A DNA stretch of 64,000 nt from Cellulomonas taurus. Its GTDB lineage: Bacteria > Actinomycetota > Actinomycetes > Actinomycetales > Cellulomonadaceae. The translations under genes and the position numbers were made by a program. Below the pieces are notes generated by a model. It saw only the letters and a list, made by a program, of their open reading frames with translations, was not told the origin of the DNA and made no database searches. Where the stretch lies: positions 1,054,001 through 1,118,000 of the forward strand of contig NZ_CP051884.1 in assembly GCF_012931845.1 (NCBI RefSeq), in the 5' to 3' direction. This document shows positions 44,258 through 52,730 of this stretch, in pieces (within the stretch, counting starts at the first letter, position 1; every line of letters begins with the position of its first letter).

Positions 44258-45468
44258 GGCTGCAGGGTGGTGCGGGTGGCACCGGTCGGGCGCTCGGCCT
44301 GGCGACGCAGCAGGTCGGCGCGGACGTCGGTGTCCAGGGCGGCTCGTGCGACCGTCATCGCCAGGGCGGCGGCGCCGTCCAGGGCCGCCTGGTCGCCGGC
44401 CGGGGTGGCGGCGGCGGTGGCGAAGTCCGGCGTGTGCGGCGCGGCGTCGCTGCCGAGGATGGCGATCGTCGGGTGGATCGACGGCACCACCTGGGAGACA
44501 TTGCCCATGTCGGTGGATCCGCCCCGGGTGCCGGCGGAGTCGTCGATGGTCCGACCCAGTTCGCCGAGCGCCGCGTCCCAGAACCGGGACAGGTCCGGAT
44601 CGGAGGCCAACGGTGCGTAGGGATGCTCCGTCGCATCGACCGTCCACGAACACCCGGTGGCGATCGCCGCGCCCTCGAAGCAGGCCAGCACCCGTCGGTA
44701 GGTCTCACGCCACACGTCCACCGTCAGCGCGCGGACCTCGAGCTGGACCACGCTGCGGGCCGGGATGATGTTGGTGACGTCGCCACCGTGCTCGACGAAG
44801 CCGTTCACGCTGGTGCCGATCGGCAGGTGCTGACGCAGCAGGCCGATCGCGGTCAGGGCGAGGGTGGCAGCCGCCCCGGCGTTGATCCCGTGCTCCGGAG
44901 CCGCCGCGGCGTGGGAGGCGCGGCCGGTGTAGGTGATCGCCACCCGCTGCACCGCCTGGGCGGCGAAGGCGCCGGAGGGGGCGTCGATGCCGGACATGCC
45001 GTGCACCATCAGGGACAGGGTGCTGTCCTCCCAGGCACCGGCCACCAGCAGGTCGACCTTGCCCCCGCCGTGCTCCTCGGCGGGGGTCCCGAGCAGCTTG
45101 ACCCGCAGCCCGAGCTCGTCGGCGAGCGGGGCCAGGGCGAGGGCCGCACCGACCCCGGCGGTCGCGATGATGTTGTGTCCGCAGGCGTGGCCGATGCCGG
45201 GCAGCGCGTCGTACTCCGCGCAGAGCGTGACCGTGAGGTCGCCGGTGCCGATCACGGCCTCGACGGCGGTGTCCAGGCCGTAGGCGCCGACCGTGGTCGC
45301 GAAGCCGTGGGCGCTCAGCAGCTCGGCGACCCGGGCGGCGGAGCGGTGCTCGGCGTAGGCGAGCTCGGGGTCGGCATGGATGGCCCGGCTGAGCGTGAGC
45401 AGCTGCTCGCGGTGCTGATCGAGCGTGCTGCGGATCCGGGTGCTGGCGTCGGCGGGGGTGAGACTCAT
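44254..45468 (-). CDS. M20-family amidohydrolase (AbgB/aminoacylase-like)
   Basis: 404 residues. Metal-dependent amide hydrolase: ligands in GHACGHN (about 94-100) and GTPAEEHGGGK (catalytic Glu pair about 131-132), followed by the small lid/dimerisation domain (ITYTGRASHAAAAPEHGINA) and the late GGSTDMGNVSQ motif. Closest in pattern to the p-aminobenzoyl-glutamate / aminoacylase-1-like subgroup. Cytoplasmic, no signal peptide. First gene of the unit with DUF3100 and serine dehydratase, so its product may be serine. Confidence 0.9.
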   Translation of the reverse strand: MSLTPADASTRIRSTLDQHREQLLTLSRAIHADPELAYAEHRSAARVAELLSAHGFATTVGAYGLDTAVEAVIGTGDLTVTLCAEYDALPGIGHACGHNIIATAGVGAALALAPLADELGLRVKLLGTPAEEHGGGKVDLLVAGAWEDSTLSLMVHGMSGIDAPSGAFAAQAVQRVAITYTGRASHAAAAPEHGINAGAAATLALTAIGLLRQHLPIGTSVNGFVEHGGDVTNIIPARSVVQLEVRALTVDVWRETYRRVLACFEGAAIATGCSWTVDATEHPYAPLASDPDLSRFWDAALGELGRTIDDSAGTRGGSTDMGNVSQVVPSIHPTIAILGSDAAPHTPDFATAAATPAGDQAALDGAAALAMTVARAALDTDVRADLLRRQAERPTGATRTTLQP

Positions 45469-45500
45469 GCCGACACTGTGGCAAGTGCTTGAATTCTCAG

Positions 45501-46547
45501 ATGTTAACTCGCACGGATTCCGCGGAGACCGACTCCGACGGGCACGGATATGTGCCGGACCGGGTCGACATGCGGCTCCTGCATGCGTTGCAGGTGGAGC
45601 CGCGGGCGAGCTGGGCGGACCTGGCGCCGGTGGTGGACGTCGACCCGGCGAACCTGTCCCGGCGCTGGTCCCGGCTGCGTTCCGCGGGGGTGGCCTGGGT
45701 GACCGGGCTGATGGACGACGGTGAGCGGGTCGGTGGTGCCCTGGTCGAGATCGAGTGCGGCCCGGGCGACCTGCACACCACCGCCCGCGCGCTCGCGGAG
45801 CATCCCGAGGTCGCCACCCTGGACTACACCGTCGGCGGTCGGGACCTGCTGGCGACGGTGCTGGCGGACTCGCCACGCCAGGTGGCCGACTTCGTGCTCG
45901 GCCCGATGTCCCGACTGCCCGGCATCCGCGCGGCGCACACCCACCTGATCAGCGAGCGGCTCCTGGACGCCCGGCGCTGGCGGCTGCGGGAGCTCACCGC
46001 GGCCGAGGTGGCCCGGGTGCCGCGGTTCCGCCCACCCCGCGCGCGGGCCGCCCGGAGCGTGTCGCCGGAGCTGTGCGCGGTGATCCGGCGGGAACTGGCG
46101 GCGGACGGCCGGGCCAGCGCCGCGGCGATCGCCGAACGCAGCGGGTTCTCCGCCCAGCGGGTGACCGACGCCATCGCCACGCTGCGGACCGACGGGCAGC
46201 TGTACCTGCGCACCGATCTGGTCCGGGAGCTGTCCGACTGGCCGGTCTACACCTGGTACTTCCTCCAGGTCCCGGCGCCGGTGGTGGCTCAGGCCCGGGT
46301 GACCCTGGCGCAGGTGCCGGAGATCCGGTTGGCAGCGCTGTGTGCCAGTCGGTACAACCTGATCCTCGCGGTCTGGCTGCGCAGCGTGCAGGACGTGCAG
46401 GCGTTCGAGGTGGCGCTGGCCCGGGCGCTGCCGGGTGCGGTGATCGCCGACCGGTCGGTGGTGGTCCGGGTGGCCAAGCACCTCGGGCACGTGCTGGACG
46501 AGGACGGCCGGGCGACCGGGGCGGTGGTGCCCCTGGTCAATAGTTGA
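45501..46547 (+). CDS. Double-length Lrp/AsnC-family regulator
   Basis: 348 residues from ATG 45501 (a TTG 12 nt earlier is possible). Two Lrp units in tandem: HTH about 16-60 and RAM ligand domain about 70-140, then HTH about 185-230 and RAM about 245-325. Lrp proteins bind amino acids through RAM domains. The 32-bp gap to the divergent M20 operon is too short for separate control regions, so it very likely regulates that operon in response to an amino acid. Confidence 0.9.
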   Translation: MLTRTDSAETDSDGHGYVPDRVDMRLLHALQVEPRASWADLAPVVDVDPANLSRRWSRLRSAGVAWVTGLMDDGERVGGALVEIECGPGDLHTTARALAEHPEVATLDYTVGGRDLLATVLADSPRQVADFVLGPMSRLPGIRAAHTHLISERLLDARRWRLRELTAAEVARVPRFRPPRARAARSVSPELCAVIRRELAADGRASAAAIAERSGFSAQRVTDAIATLRTDGQLYLRTDLVRELSDWPVYTWYFLQVPAPVVAQARVTLAQVPEIRLAALCASRYNLILAVWLRSVQDVQAFEVALARALPGAVIADRSVVVRVAKHLGHVLDEDGRATGAVVPLVNS

Positions 46548-46562
46548 ACACTCAACTAGTAT
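46541..46562 (+). promoter_or_regulatory. MarR-like palindrome overlapping a leaderless promoter
   Basis: Perfect inverted repeat TAGTTGA-ACAC-TCAACTA (46541-46558) overlaps the -10 TAGTAT (46557-46562), which sits 6 nt before the VOC gene ATG. The TTGA-N4-TCAA core is the kind of site bound by MarR-family repressors. No MarR gene is in the window. Confidence 0.6.
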
Positions 46563-46568
46563 CGGGGC

Positions 46569-47459
46569 ATGACTTCGCTTCAGGACCGTCTCGCCGCCGA
46601 CACCGCCATGGGCCCGGTCACCCTGCTGGTCGGCAATCTCGACGTGCAGCTGCACTACTACCGCGACGTGCTCGGCCTGACCGTGGTCGAGCGTCCGGAC
46701 GAGCGGATCGAGGGCGTCGGGCGCCCGGACGTGGTCGTGCTCGGCCGGGGCAGCACGCCGCTGCTGGTGCTCCGCCACTTCCCGGACCTGCCGCCCACCC
46801 AGCGGTCGCAGGCCGGCCTGTTCCACACCGCCATCCTGTTCGACACCCGGGAGGACCTGGCCGCCACCCTCGCCTCGGTCGCCCACCAGGCACCGCAGTC
46901 CTACGTGGGCAGCGCCGACCACCTGGTGTCCGAGGCGTTCTACCTCACCGACCCGGAGGGCAACGGCGTCGAGCTGTACTGGGACCGGGCGCGCAGCGAC
47001 TGGCAGTACGACGCCGAGGGGCATGTGGTGATGGACGCGCTGCTGCTCGACCCGAACGACTTCATGGCGCGCTACGACGGCCGCGCGGCGAACGCCGGTG
47101 GCGGTCGCCCGGTGGTGGGTCACGTGCACCTGCAGGTCGGTGACGTGCCCAGTGCCCGCTCGTTCTACGTGGACGCGCTCGGATTCGATGTGATGGCCGA
47201 GTGGCACGGGGCGCTGTTCGTGTCGGCCGGCGGGTACCACCACCACCTCGCGGTCAACACCTGGAACTCGGCTGGTGCCGGGCCGCGCGCGTCCTCGCTG
47301 GGGCTCGGCGAGGTCACGCTGACCGTGCCCGGCACCGACGACATTGGCGCGTTGCGCGAGCGGCTGGCCCACCACCGGATCGGTGTGCAGGACGACGGCG
47401 CGACCGTCGCCTTCACCGACCCCTGGTTGAACGTCGTGCGGGTGCGCACCGCCGCCTGA
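46569..47459 (+). CDS. Two-domain VOC protein, catechol-2,3-dioxygenase-like
   Basis: 296 residues with two vicinal-oxygen-chelate modules (about 15-140 and 178-290). Metal-ligand candidates are the histidine in LFHTAILFD and glutamate in GNGVELYWD in domain one, and a histidine in VGHVHLQVGD at the start of domain two. This is the layout of CatE/MhqE-type extradiol dioxygenases, which open catechol rings. It is convergent with, and 3 bp from, a hydroquinone-reductase-type gene, which supports a quinone/catechol role. Confidence 0.82.
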   Translation: MTSLQDRLAADTAMGPVTLLVGNLDVQLHYYRDVLGLTVVERPDERIEGVGRPDVVVLGRGSTPLLVLRHFPDLPPTQRSQAGLFHTAILFDTREDLAATLASVAHQAPQSYVGSADHLVSEAFYLTDPEGNGVELYWDRARSDWQYDAEGHVVMDALLLDPNDFMARYDGRAANAGGGRPVVGHVHLQVGDVPSARSFYVDALGFDVMAEWHGALFVSAGGYHHHLAVNTWNSAGAGPRASSLGLGEVTLTVPGTDDIGALRERLAHHRIGVQDDGATVAFTDPWLNVVRVRTAA

Positions 47460-47462
47460 ACC

Positions 47463-48494
47463 TCAGCCGCGCATCGCCTCCGCGGTGTGCGCCGGGTCGA
47501 CCGGCTCGCGCGGCGGCGCCGGAGGAGTGCCGTCACCGAACGGCCGTCCGCCCAGCGACCCGCGGCCGTGCGGGGTGAGCCACCCGCTCAGATCCGGCCC
47601 GGCCGGGACGATCTGGGTCGGGTTCAGGTCCTCGTGCACCACGTAGTAGTGCTGCTTGATGTGCTCGAAGTCGATGGTGTCGCCGAAGCCCGGGGTCTGG
47701 AACAGGTCCCGGGCGTAGGCCCAGAGCACCGGCATCTCGGTCAGCTTCGCCCGGTTGCACTTGAAGTGGCCGTGGTAGACGGCGTCGAAGCGCACCAGGG
47801 TGGTGAACAGCCGGATATCGGCCTCGGTGATCGTGTCGCCGACCAGGTAGCGCTGCCCGGCCAGCCGGTCGCTCAGCAAGTCCAGGCGGCTGAACAGCCG
47901 TCGGTAGGCCCGGTCGTACGCCTCCTGCGACCCGGCGAAGCCGCAGCGGTAGACCCCGTTGTTCACATCGACGAACACCAGCCGGGCGACCTGGTCGATC
48001 TCGTCCCGCAGCGGCTCCGGGTACAGGTCCGGCGCGCCCTCGCGGTGGAAGGCGGTCCACTGGGTGGAGAAGTCCAGCGTCATCTGCGCGTAGTCGTTGG
48101 TCACCACCTGGCCGGTCGGCACGTCGACCATCGCCGGGACGGTGATGCCCCGCGGGTACTGCGGGTCGCGCTTGAAGTAGGCGTCCTGGATCCGCGGGAT
48201 GCCCAGCACCGGGTCCACGCCGCCCGGATCCAGGTCGAAGGTCCAGGAGCGCACGTCGTGGGTCGGGCCGCAGATCCCCATCGAGATCGCGTCCTCCAGC
48301 CCGAGCAGCCGACGCACGATGATCGCCCGGTTCGCCCAGGGACACGCCCGGGAGACCACCAGGCGGTAGCGCCCGGCCTCGACCGGCCAGCCCTCCTCGC
48401 CGTCGACGGTGATCCGGGTGGTCAGGTAGTTCTGGTCCCGGACGAACTCGCTGCCCTGCGTGACATAGGCGCCGGCGGTGCTGTGCTCGGTCAT
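47463..48494 (-). CDS. Glutathionyl-hydroquinone reductase-type (xi-class GST) protein
   Basis: 343 residues. Thioredoxin-like N-terminal half with the catalytic cysteine in RACPWANRA (about Cys51), helical C-terminal half with DVNNGVYRCGFAGSQEAYD and HIKQHYYVVHEDLNP typical of the YqjG/ECM4 family. These enzymes reduce S-conjugated hydroquinones. Actinobacteria use mycothiol rather than glutathione, so the physiological thiol is probably mycothiol; this is inference. Confidence 0.92.
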   Translation of the reverse strand: MTEHSTAGAYVTQGSEFVRDQNYLTTRITVDGEEGWPVEAGRYRLVVSRACPWANRAIIVRRLLGLEDAISMGICGPTHDVRSWTFDLDPGGVDPVLGIPRIQDAYFKRDPQYPRGITVPAMVDVPTGQVVTNDYAQMTLDFSTQWTAFHREGAPDLYPEPLRDEIDQVARLVFVDVNNGVYRCGFAGSQEAYDRAYRRLFSRLDLLSDRLAGQRYLVGDTITEADIRLFTTLVRFDAVYHGHFKCNRAKLTEMPVLWAYARDLFQTPGFGDTIDFEHIKQHYYVVHEDLNPTQIVPAGPDLSGWLTPHGRGSLGGRPFGDGTPPAPPREPVDPAHTAEAMRG

Positions 48495-48512
48495 GTCGGC
48501 ATTCTCTCTGTT

Positions 48513-48518
48513 TACAGT
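48513..48518 (+). promoter_or_regulatory. -10 element TACAGT of the leaderless lipoprotein gene
   Basis: TACAGT lies 5 nt before the GTG start. Confidence 0.45.
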
Positions 48519-48523
48519 GGCGG

Positions 48524-50218
48524 GTGCCTGTTCAGCCCCGCCCTCGTTCCGTCCTGCTCGTCATCGGCGCCCTGCTCCTGGCCGGCTGCACCGCCGACCC
48601 CGCGCCGGAGGAATCGCCCGCGCCGGTCCGGTTGAGTGCCACCGTCGCCGACCCGCGCACCTCGCCGCTGCGGATCGACACCGAGGACCCGGTCCGCACC
48701 GCGATCCGGATGAGCAAGCAGGTCTTCGGCAGTTCCTCGCTGGTCGTGCTGTCGCCCCCCGACGAGGCGAACCTCACCACCGCGGCCTCGCTCGCCGTCG
48801 CCGCCGGGGTGCCGCTGCTGGTCGACGGCGAGGCCACCGGCGACGACGATCCGCTGCCGGTGGAACTGGATCGGTTGGGGGCGACCCACGCGATCACCGT
48901 CGGGCAGGTGCGGGACGTCGACGGCGTGTCCGCGGCATCCGTGACCGACCCCGCGGCACTGCACGGGCTCCTCGACCTGGGCGAGACCCACCAGGTGACC
49001 GCCGAGTCGGTGGTCGAGGCCGTCACCGCCCTGGACCGCCCGACAACCGCTGTGCTGTCCCTGGGAACCGACCCGACGGCCGATCGATCCGGCAGCACGA
49101 TCGACCCGAGTGACACGCCCGACGACTCCTGGCTGGACGAGGCGATCATCGACGTCGACATCACGGCCCCGGCGCACACCGCCGTGCTCACCGACCCACT
49201 CGCTGACGACGACCCGCTCGCCCTGATCCCGGCCATCGCCACCGCACGCGCCGCCGACATCCCGGTGGTCGAGGTGCCCGGCGGCGACCCGCGCGCCACC
49301 AGCGAGACGGTGCAGGCGCTGACCGGGGTGGTCTCCGGGTTGGCGCTCGGGCTCAGCTTCGGCAGCACCGAGCGGCTCACCCCGCGGCTGGAGTCGGCGG
49401 CCACCGGCGTGGAACTGCCCGGCGGCGGCCAACTGGTGTTCCCGCAGGGCGAGCACCTGACCGGCAAGAAGTACGTCGCGCTCTACGGCACCCCGGGCAC
49501 CCCGGCACTCGGCGTGCTGGGCGAACAGGACGTGCCCGGCACCATCGCCCGCGCCGAGGAGACCGCCCGCGGCTACCGCGCGCTCACCGACGACACCGTG
49601 ATCCCCACTCTGGAGATCATCGCCACCATCGCCTCCAGCGGTCCGGAGGCCGACGGCTCCTACTCCCGGCCACGCAGCATCGACGACCTGCGCCCCCTGA
49701 TCGAGGCGGCCGCCGACGCCGGGCAAGCCGTGGTGATCGACCTGCAACCCGGCCGCACCGACTTCCTCACCCAGGCGCAGCAGTACGCCGAACTGCTGGC
49801 GTACCCGAACGTCGGACTCGCCCTCGACCCCGAGTGGCGGCTCAAGCCCGACCAGGTCCATCTGCGCCAGATCGGCTCGGTGAGCGTCGACGAGGTGAAC
49901 CAGGTGTCCGACTGGCTCGCCCAGTTCGTCCGCGATCACGACCTGCCGCAGAAGATGTTCCTGCTGCACCAGTTCTCGCTGCGGATGATCACCGACCGCG
50001 ACCGGCTGGACGTCAGCCACGACGAGCTCGCCACGATCATCCACGCCGACGGTCAGGGCTCACAGCCCGCGAAGACCGGTACCTGGAACACCCTGCGCCA
50101 GGGGGCGCCGGAGGTGCACTGGGGGTGGAAGAACTTCTACGACGAGGACCAGCCGATGCTGACCCCGGAGCAGACCTACCAGGTGTCGCCGGTGCCGGAC
50201 CTGGTGACGTACCAGTAG
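48524..50218 (+). CDS. Uncharacterised lipoprotein with cell-wall-binding-repeat-like region
   Basis: 564 residues. Signal peptide ending in lipobox LLAGC (Cys near residue 21). Residues about 50-140 alternate hydrophobic strands and alanine helices (SSLVVLSPPDEANLTTAASLAVAAGVPLLV ... LGATHAITVG), reminiscent of the cell-wall-binding repeat 2 fold; residues about 340-560 look like a TIM-barrel-type domain (TLEIIATIASS, AVVIDLQPGRTDFL, NVGLALDPEWRL, KMFLLHQFSLRMI), with acidic residues at strand ends as in glycosidases. No known catalytic motif is certain. Surface-anchored, function unknown. Confidence 0.78.
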   Translation: MPVQPRPRSVLLVIGALLLAGCTADPAPEESPAPVRLSATVADPRTSPLRIDTEDPVRTAIRMSKQVFGSSSLVVLSPPDEANLTTAASLAVAAGVPLLVDGEATGDDDPLPVELDRLGATHAITVGQVRDVDGVSAASVTDPAALHGLLDLGETHQVTAESVVEAVTALDRPTTAVLSLGTDPTADRSGSTIDPSDTPDDSWLDEAIIDVDITAPAHTAVLTDPLADDDPLALIPAIATARAADIPVVEVPGGDPRATSETVQALTGVVSGLALGLSFGSTERLTPRLESAATGVELPGGGQLVFPQGEHLTGKKYVALYGTPGTPALGVLGEQDVPGTIARAEETARGYRALTDDTVIPTLEIIATIASSGPEADGSYSRPRSIDDLRPLIEAAADAGQAVVIDLQPGRTDFLTQAQQYAELLAYPNVGLALDPEWRLKPDQVHLRQIGSVSVDEVNQVSDWLAQFVRDHDLPQKMFLLHQFSLRMITDRDRLDVSHDELATIIHADGQGSQPAKTGTWNTLRQGAPEVHWGWKNFYDEDQPMLTPEQTYQVSPVPDLVTYQ

Positions 50219-50222
50219 CAGG

Positions 50223-51431
50223 TCAGGCGACGGCCTCCGTGCTCACACCGGCCGCGTCCGCTCGGACGTACACCCGCTGGTGCTCGGTGATCGCCGCCAG
50301 CCGGAACGGCGAGCGGCTGGTCACCGGGATCGGGTGCTCCCCGCCGTCGACCGGGTTCGCCGGGGCCACGATCCGCAGGTACTCCTCGTGGCTCACCCGC
50401 CGACGGTCGTCGATCCGGCGCTGGTGCTCGGCGGTGCGCAGGTGCTCCCGGTAGCCGGGGACCACGGTGCCGGTGAAGAACTCCCCGACGGCGCCGGACC
50501 CGTAGCTGAAGAAGCCGATCCGGTTCCCGGCCAGGTCCTCGGTGGCGTGGTCGAGCAGGGAGATCAGACCGATGTACATCGAGGCGGTGTAGCTGTTGCC
50601 GATCTGCTTGTTGTAGCGCAGCGAGTCGCCGATCTGGGCGTCCAGCACCTCGGGGTCGCGGGGGGCGCCGACGATCTTGGTCAGGTGCTGGTGGGCCTTC
50701 ACCGCCATCTTGGTGAACGGCTGGTGGTAGCAGAACGTGTCGATGTCGGCGAAGCCCGGGCCGCCCTGCGCCTGCAGGTCCGCCCACGCACCGGAGAGCG
50801 AGTCGGTGTACGCCCGCAGCGAGAGCCGACCGTCCACCATCGCGGTGGTCCGGTAGTTGGGCCGCCAGAAGTCCATGATGTCGTGCGTGTTCAGGCCGGA
50901 CAGCGGCTCGATCGCCACCAGGCGCGGGTCCGCGGTGATGAGCATCGCCACCGCGCCGGCGCCCTGGGTCGGCTCACCGGAGGAGCCGATGTCGTAGCGG
51001 GCCACGTCCGAGCAGATGACCAGCACCTTCTGCTCCAGGTTCCGGGCGACCAGCGCCAGGGCCATCTGCACCGCGGAGGTGCCGGAGTAGCAGGCCTGCT
51101 TCAGCTCGACCACCCGGCAGGCGGGGTTGAGGTCCAGCAGGTGGTGGACGTACACGCCCGCGGACTTCGACTGGTCGATGCCCGACTCGGTGGCCAGCAG
51201 CACGGTGCGGATCGCCGCACGGCCTGCCTCGTCCAGGTCGGCGACGATCGGCTGGGCGGCGGCCGCGGCCAACGTGACGACGTCCTCGTCCGGGGCGGCG
51301 ACGCTCATCCGCTCCTGGCCCAGCCCGACGTAGTACTTCGCCGCTTCGACGCCGTGCACCGGCGCCAGGTCGGCCAGGTCCAGGTACTGGTCCGCGGTGG
51401 CGAAGGACAGGTCGTCGATGCCGAGCTGCAT
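50223..51431 (-). CDS. mvaS: Hydroxymethylglutaryl-CoA synthase
   Basis: 402 residues. Condenses acetyl-CoA and acetoacetyl-CoA to HMG-CoA, the first committed step of the mevalonate pathway. Catalytic residues of the bacterial enzyme are visible: Glu82 (LATESGIDQSK), Cys114 (KQACYSGT) and His236 (CYHQPFTKMA), numbers almost those of the S. aureus enzyme. It lies downstream of mvaA on the same strand but behind a 173-bp gap that holds a promoter and a palindrome. Confidence 0.96.
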   Translation of the reverse strand: MQLGIDDLSFATADQYLDLADLAPVHGVEAAKYYVGLGQERMSVAAPDEDVVTLAAAAAQPIVADLDEAGRAAIRTVLLATESGIDQSKSAGVYVHHLLDLNPACRVVELKQACYSGTSAVQMALALVARNLEQKVLVICSDVARYDIGSSGEPTQGAGAVAMLITADPRLVAIEPLSGLNTHDIMDFWRPNYRTTAMVDGRLSLRAYTDSLSGAWADLQAQGGPGFADIDTFCYHQPFTKMAVKAHQHLTKIVGAPRDPEVLDAQIGDSLRYNKQIGNSYTASMYIGLISLLDHATEDLAGNRIGFFSYGSGAVGEFFTGTVVPGYREHLRTAEHQRRIDDRRRVSHEEYLRIVAPANPVDGGEHPIPVTSRSPFRLAAITEHQRVYVRADAAGVSTEAVA

Positions 51432-51522
51432 GCTGGGTCCTTGAGGATGTCGCTGACACCGCCGGTCGGAGGGGCCGACGGTGACCCACCCCGGTGTCCG
51501 ACCGGTGCTGCGGGCCGGGCCG

Positions 51523-51552
51523 ACTGTAGTCCGGTGGTTGAGCGCTCACCAA
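51523..51552 (-). promoter_or_regulatory. mvaS promoter with palindromic operator
   Basis: On the minus strand TTGGTG (51552-51547), 18 bp, TACAGT (51528-51523). The perfect 10-bp palindrome TGAGCGCTCA (51539-51548) sits in the spacer and overlaps the -35, a typical TetR-family position. The remainder of the 51432-51604 gap shows nothing else. Confidence 0.5.
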
Positions 51553-51604
51553 CGGGCTTCACGACCCCCGCACGCAACCGTGACCTGGGCGTGGCCCGAG
51601 GCGG

Positions 51605-52657
51605 TCAGTTCTGGCCGCGCTCCAGGGTGAGGTGCGCCTGCATGAGCTCGCCGGGGTTGGTCTGCGCCGCCATTAGCGACAGCTCGCCGCAGAGCACCGT
51701 CGCCGCGCACAGCACGGCCAGCCGACGGGCGTTCGCCCCGGGCTCGCGCTCCTCGCGGCAGCCCAGCCGGGTCAGGTTCTCCTCCACGAAGTCCAGCCCC
51801 TTGCCGTTGCCGACCGAGCCGACGATCAGGTTCGGCAGCGTGCAGGAGAAGTACAGGTCGCCGTCGCGCACCTCCGCGTGGGTCAGCCCCTGCGACCCCT
51901 CGACGATGTTCGCCGCGTCCTGCCCGGTCGCCAGGTAGAACGCCAGCAGCATGTTCGCGTAGTGCGCGTTGGCCGACCGCAGGCCACCGGCGAGCATGGT
52001 GCCGATCAGGTTCTTGCGGACGTTCAGCTGGACGATCGCCTCCGGCGTGGTGTGCAGGAAGCGCTCCACGATCCGGCCCGGCAGCACGATCTCGGTCACC
52101 ACGTTCTTGCCGCGGCCCAGGATGCCGTTCACCGCGGTCGCCTTCTTGTCCGAGCAGAAATTGCCCGACACCGACCCGTACCGCAGCCCCGGCACCCGGC
52201 CCAGGATGTGGTCCATCAACCGGTCCGAGGCATTGGTCACCATGTTGTGCCCGGAGGCGTCACCGGTGCTCAGCTCGAACCGCACGAACAGCAGGTTCGC
52301 CGCGATCTGCACGTGCAGGTCGATCAGGCGGGCGAACCGGCTGCTGCTCGCCACCACCTGCGCCAGCTCGTCCCGGTGCTCGGTCAGCCACTGCCATCCG
52401 GCCAGCGCCACCCCGGCGTCGTCGGCCTCGAACAGCACCGACCGGCTCATCCGCTCGTCGACCAGGGTCGCCCGGATGCCGCCCTCGACCATCGTGGACA
52501 GCCGGGCACCCCGGCGGACGCTCGGCCACAGCGGCGACTCGTAGGTCGCCAGCGGCACCTCCGACTCACCGGTCATCACGTTCCCGCTGATCCGCAGCGG
52601 TCCGACCCACTTCAGCGGGACCGGTGCGGCGGAATCGGGGGTGATGGCGGTGGACAT
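51605..52657 (-). CDS. mvaA: Hydroxymethylglutaryl-CoA reductase
   Basis: 350 residues from the ATG at 52657, preceded by GGAGG. Reduces HMG-CoA to mevalonate. Class I-like blocks: Glu40 in ATYESPLWPSV, SSRFARL, GDASGHNMVT (usual DAMGMNM), GNFCSDKKATAVN with the catalytic lysine, GQDAANIVEGSQG with the catalytic aspartate, and GSVGNGKG (usual GTVGGGT). A C-terminal histidine (His342, QAHLTLERG) fits the general acid of class I enzymes. The altered DAxGxN and GxVGxG loops make it a divergent member. Confidence 0.93.
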   Translation of the reverse strand: MSTAITPDSAAPVPLKWVGPLRISGNVMTGESEVPLATYESPLWPSVRRGARLSTMVEGGIRATLVDERMSRSVLFEADDAGVALAGWQWLTEHRDELAQVVASSSRFARLIDLHVQIAANLLFVRFELSTGDASGHNMVTNASDRLMDHILGRVPGLRYGSVSGNFCSDKKATAVNGILGRGKNVVTEIVLPGRIVERFLHTTPEAIVQLNVRKNLIGTMLAGGLRSANAHYANMLLAFYLATGQDAANIVEGSQGLTHAEVRDGDLYFSCTLPNLIVGSVGNGKGLDFVEENLTRLGCREEREPGANARRLAVLCAATVLCGELSLMAAQTNPGELMQAHLTLERGQN

Positions 52658-52717
52658 GGGACCTCCGGGTGCGCGGGGCAGGACCGGGACAGCGTAGTCA
52701 GGCCGGCCGGACGGTCG

Positions 52718-52723
52718 TAGCGT
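52718..52723 (+). promoter_or_regulatory. -10 element TAGCGT of the leaderless LLM oxidoreductase gene
   Basis: TAGCGT lies 7 nt before the ATG, divergent from the mvaA promoter (-10 TACGCT, 52696-52691 on the minus strand). Confidence 0.5.
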
Positions 52724-52730
52724 GTCGCCC

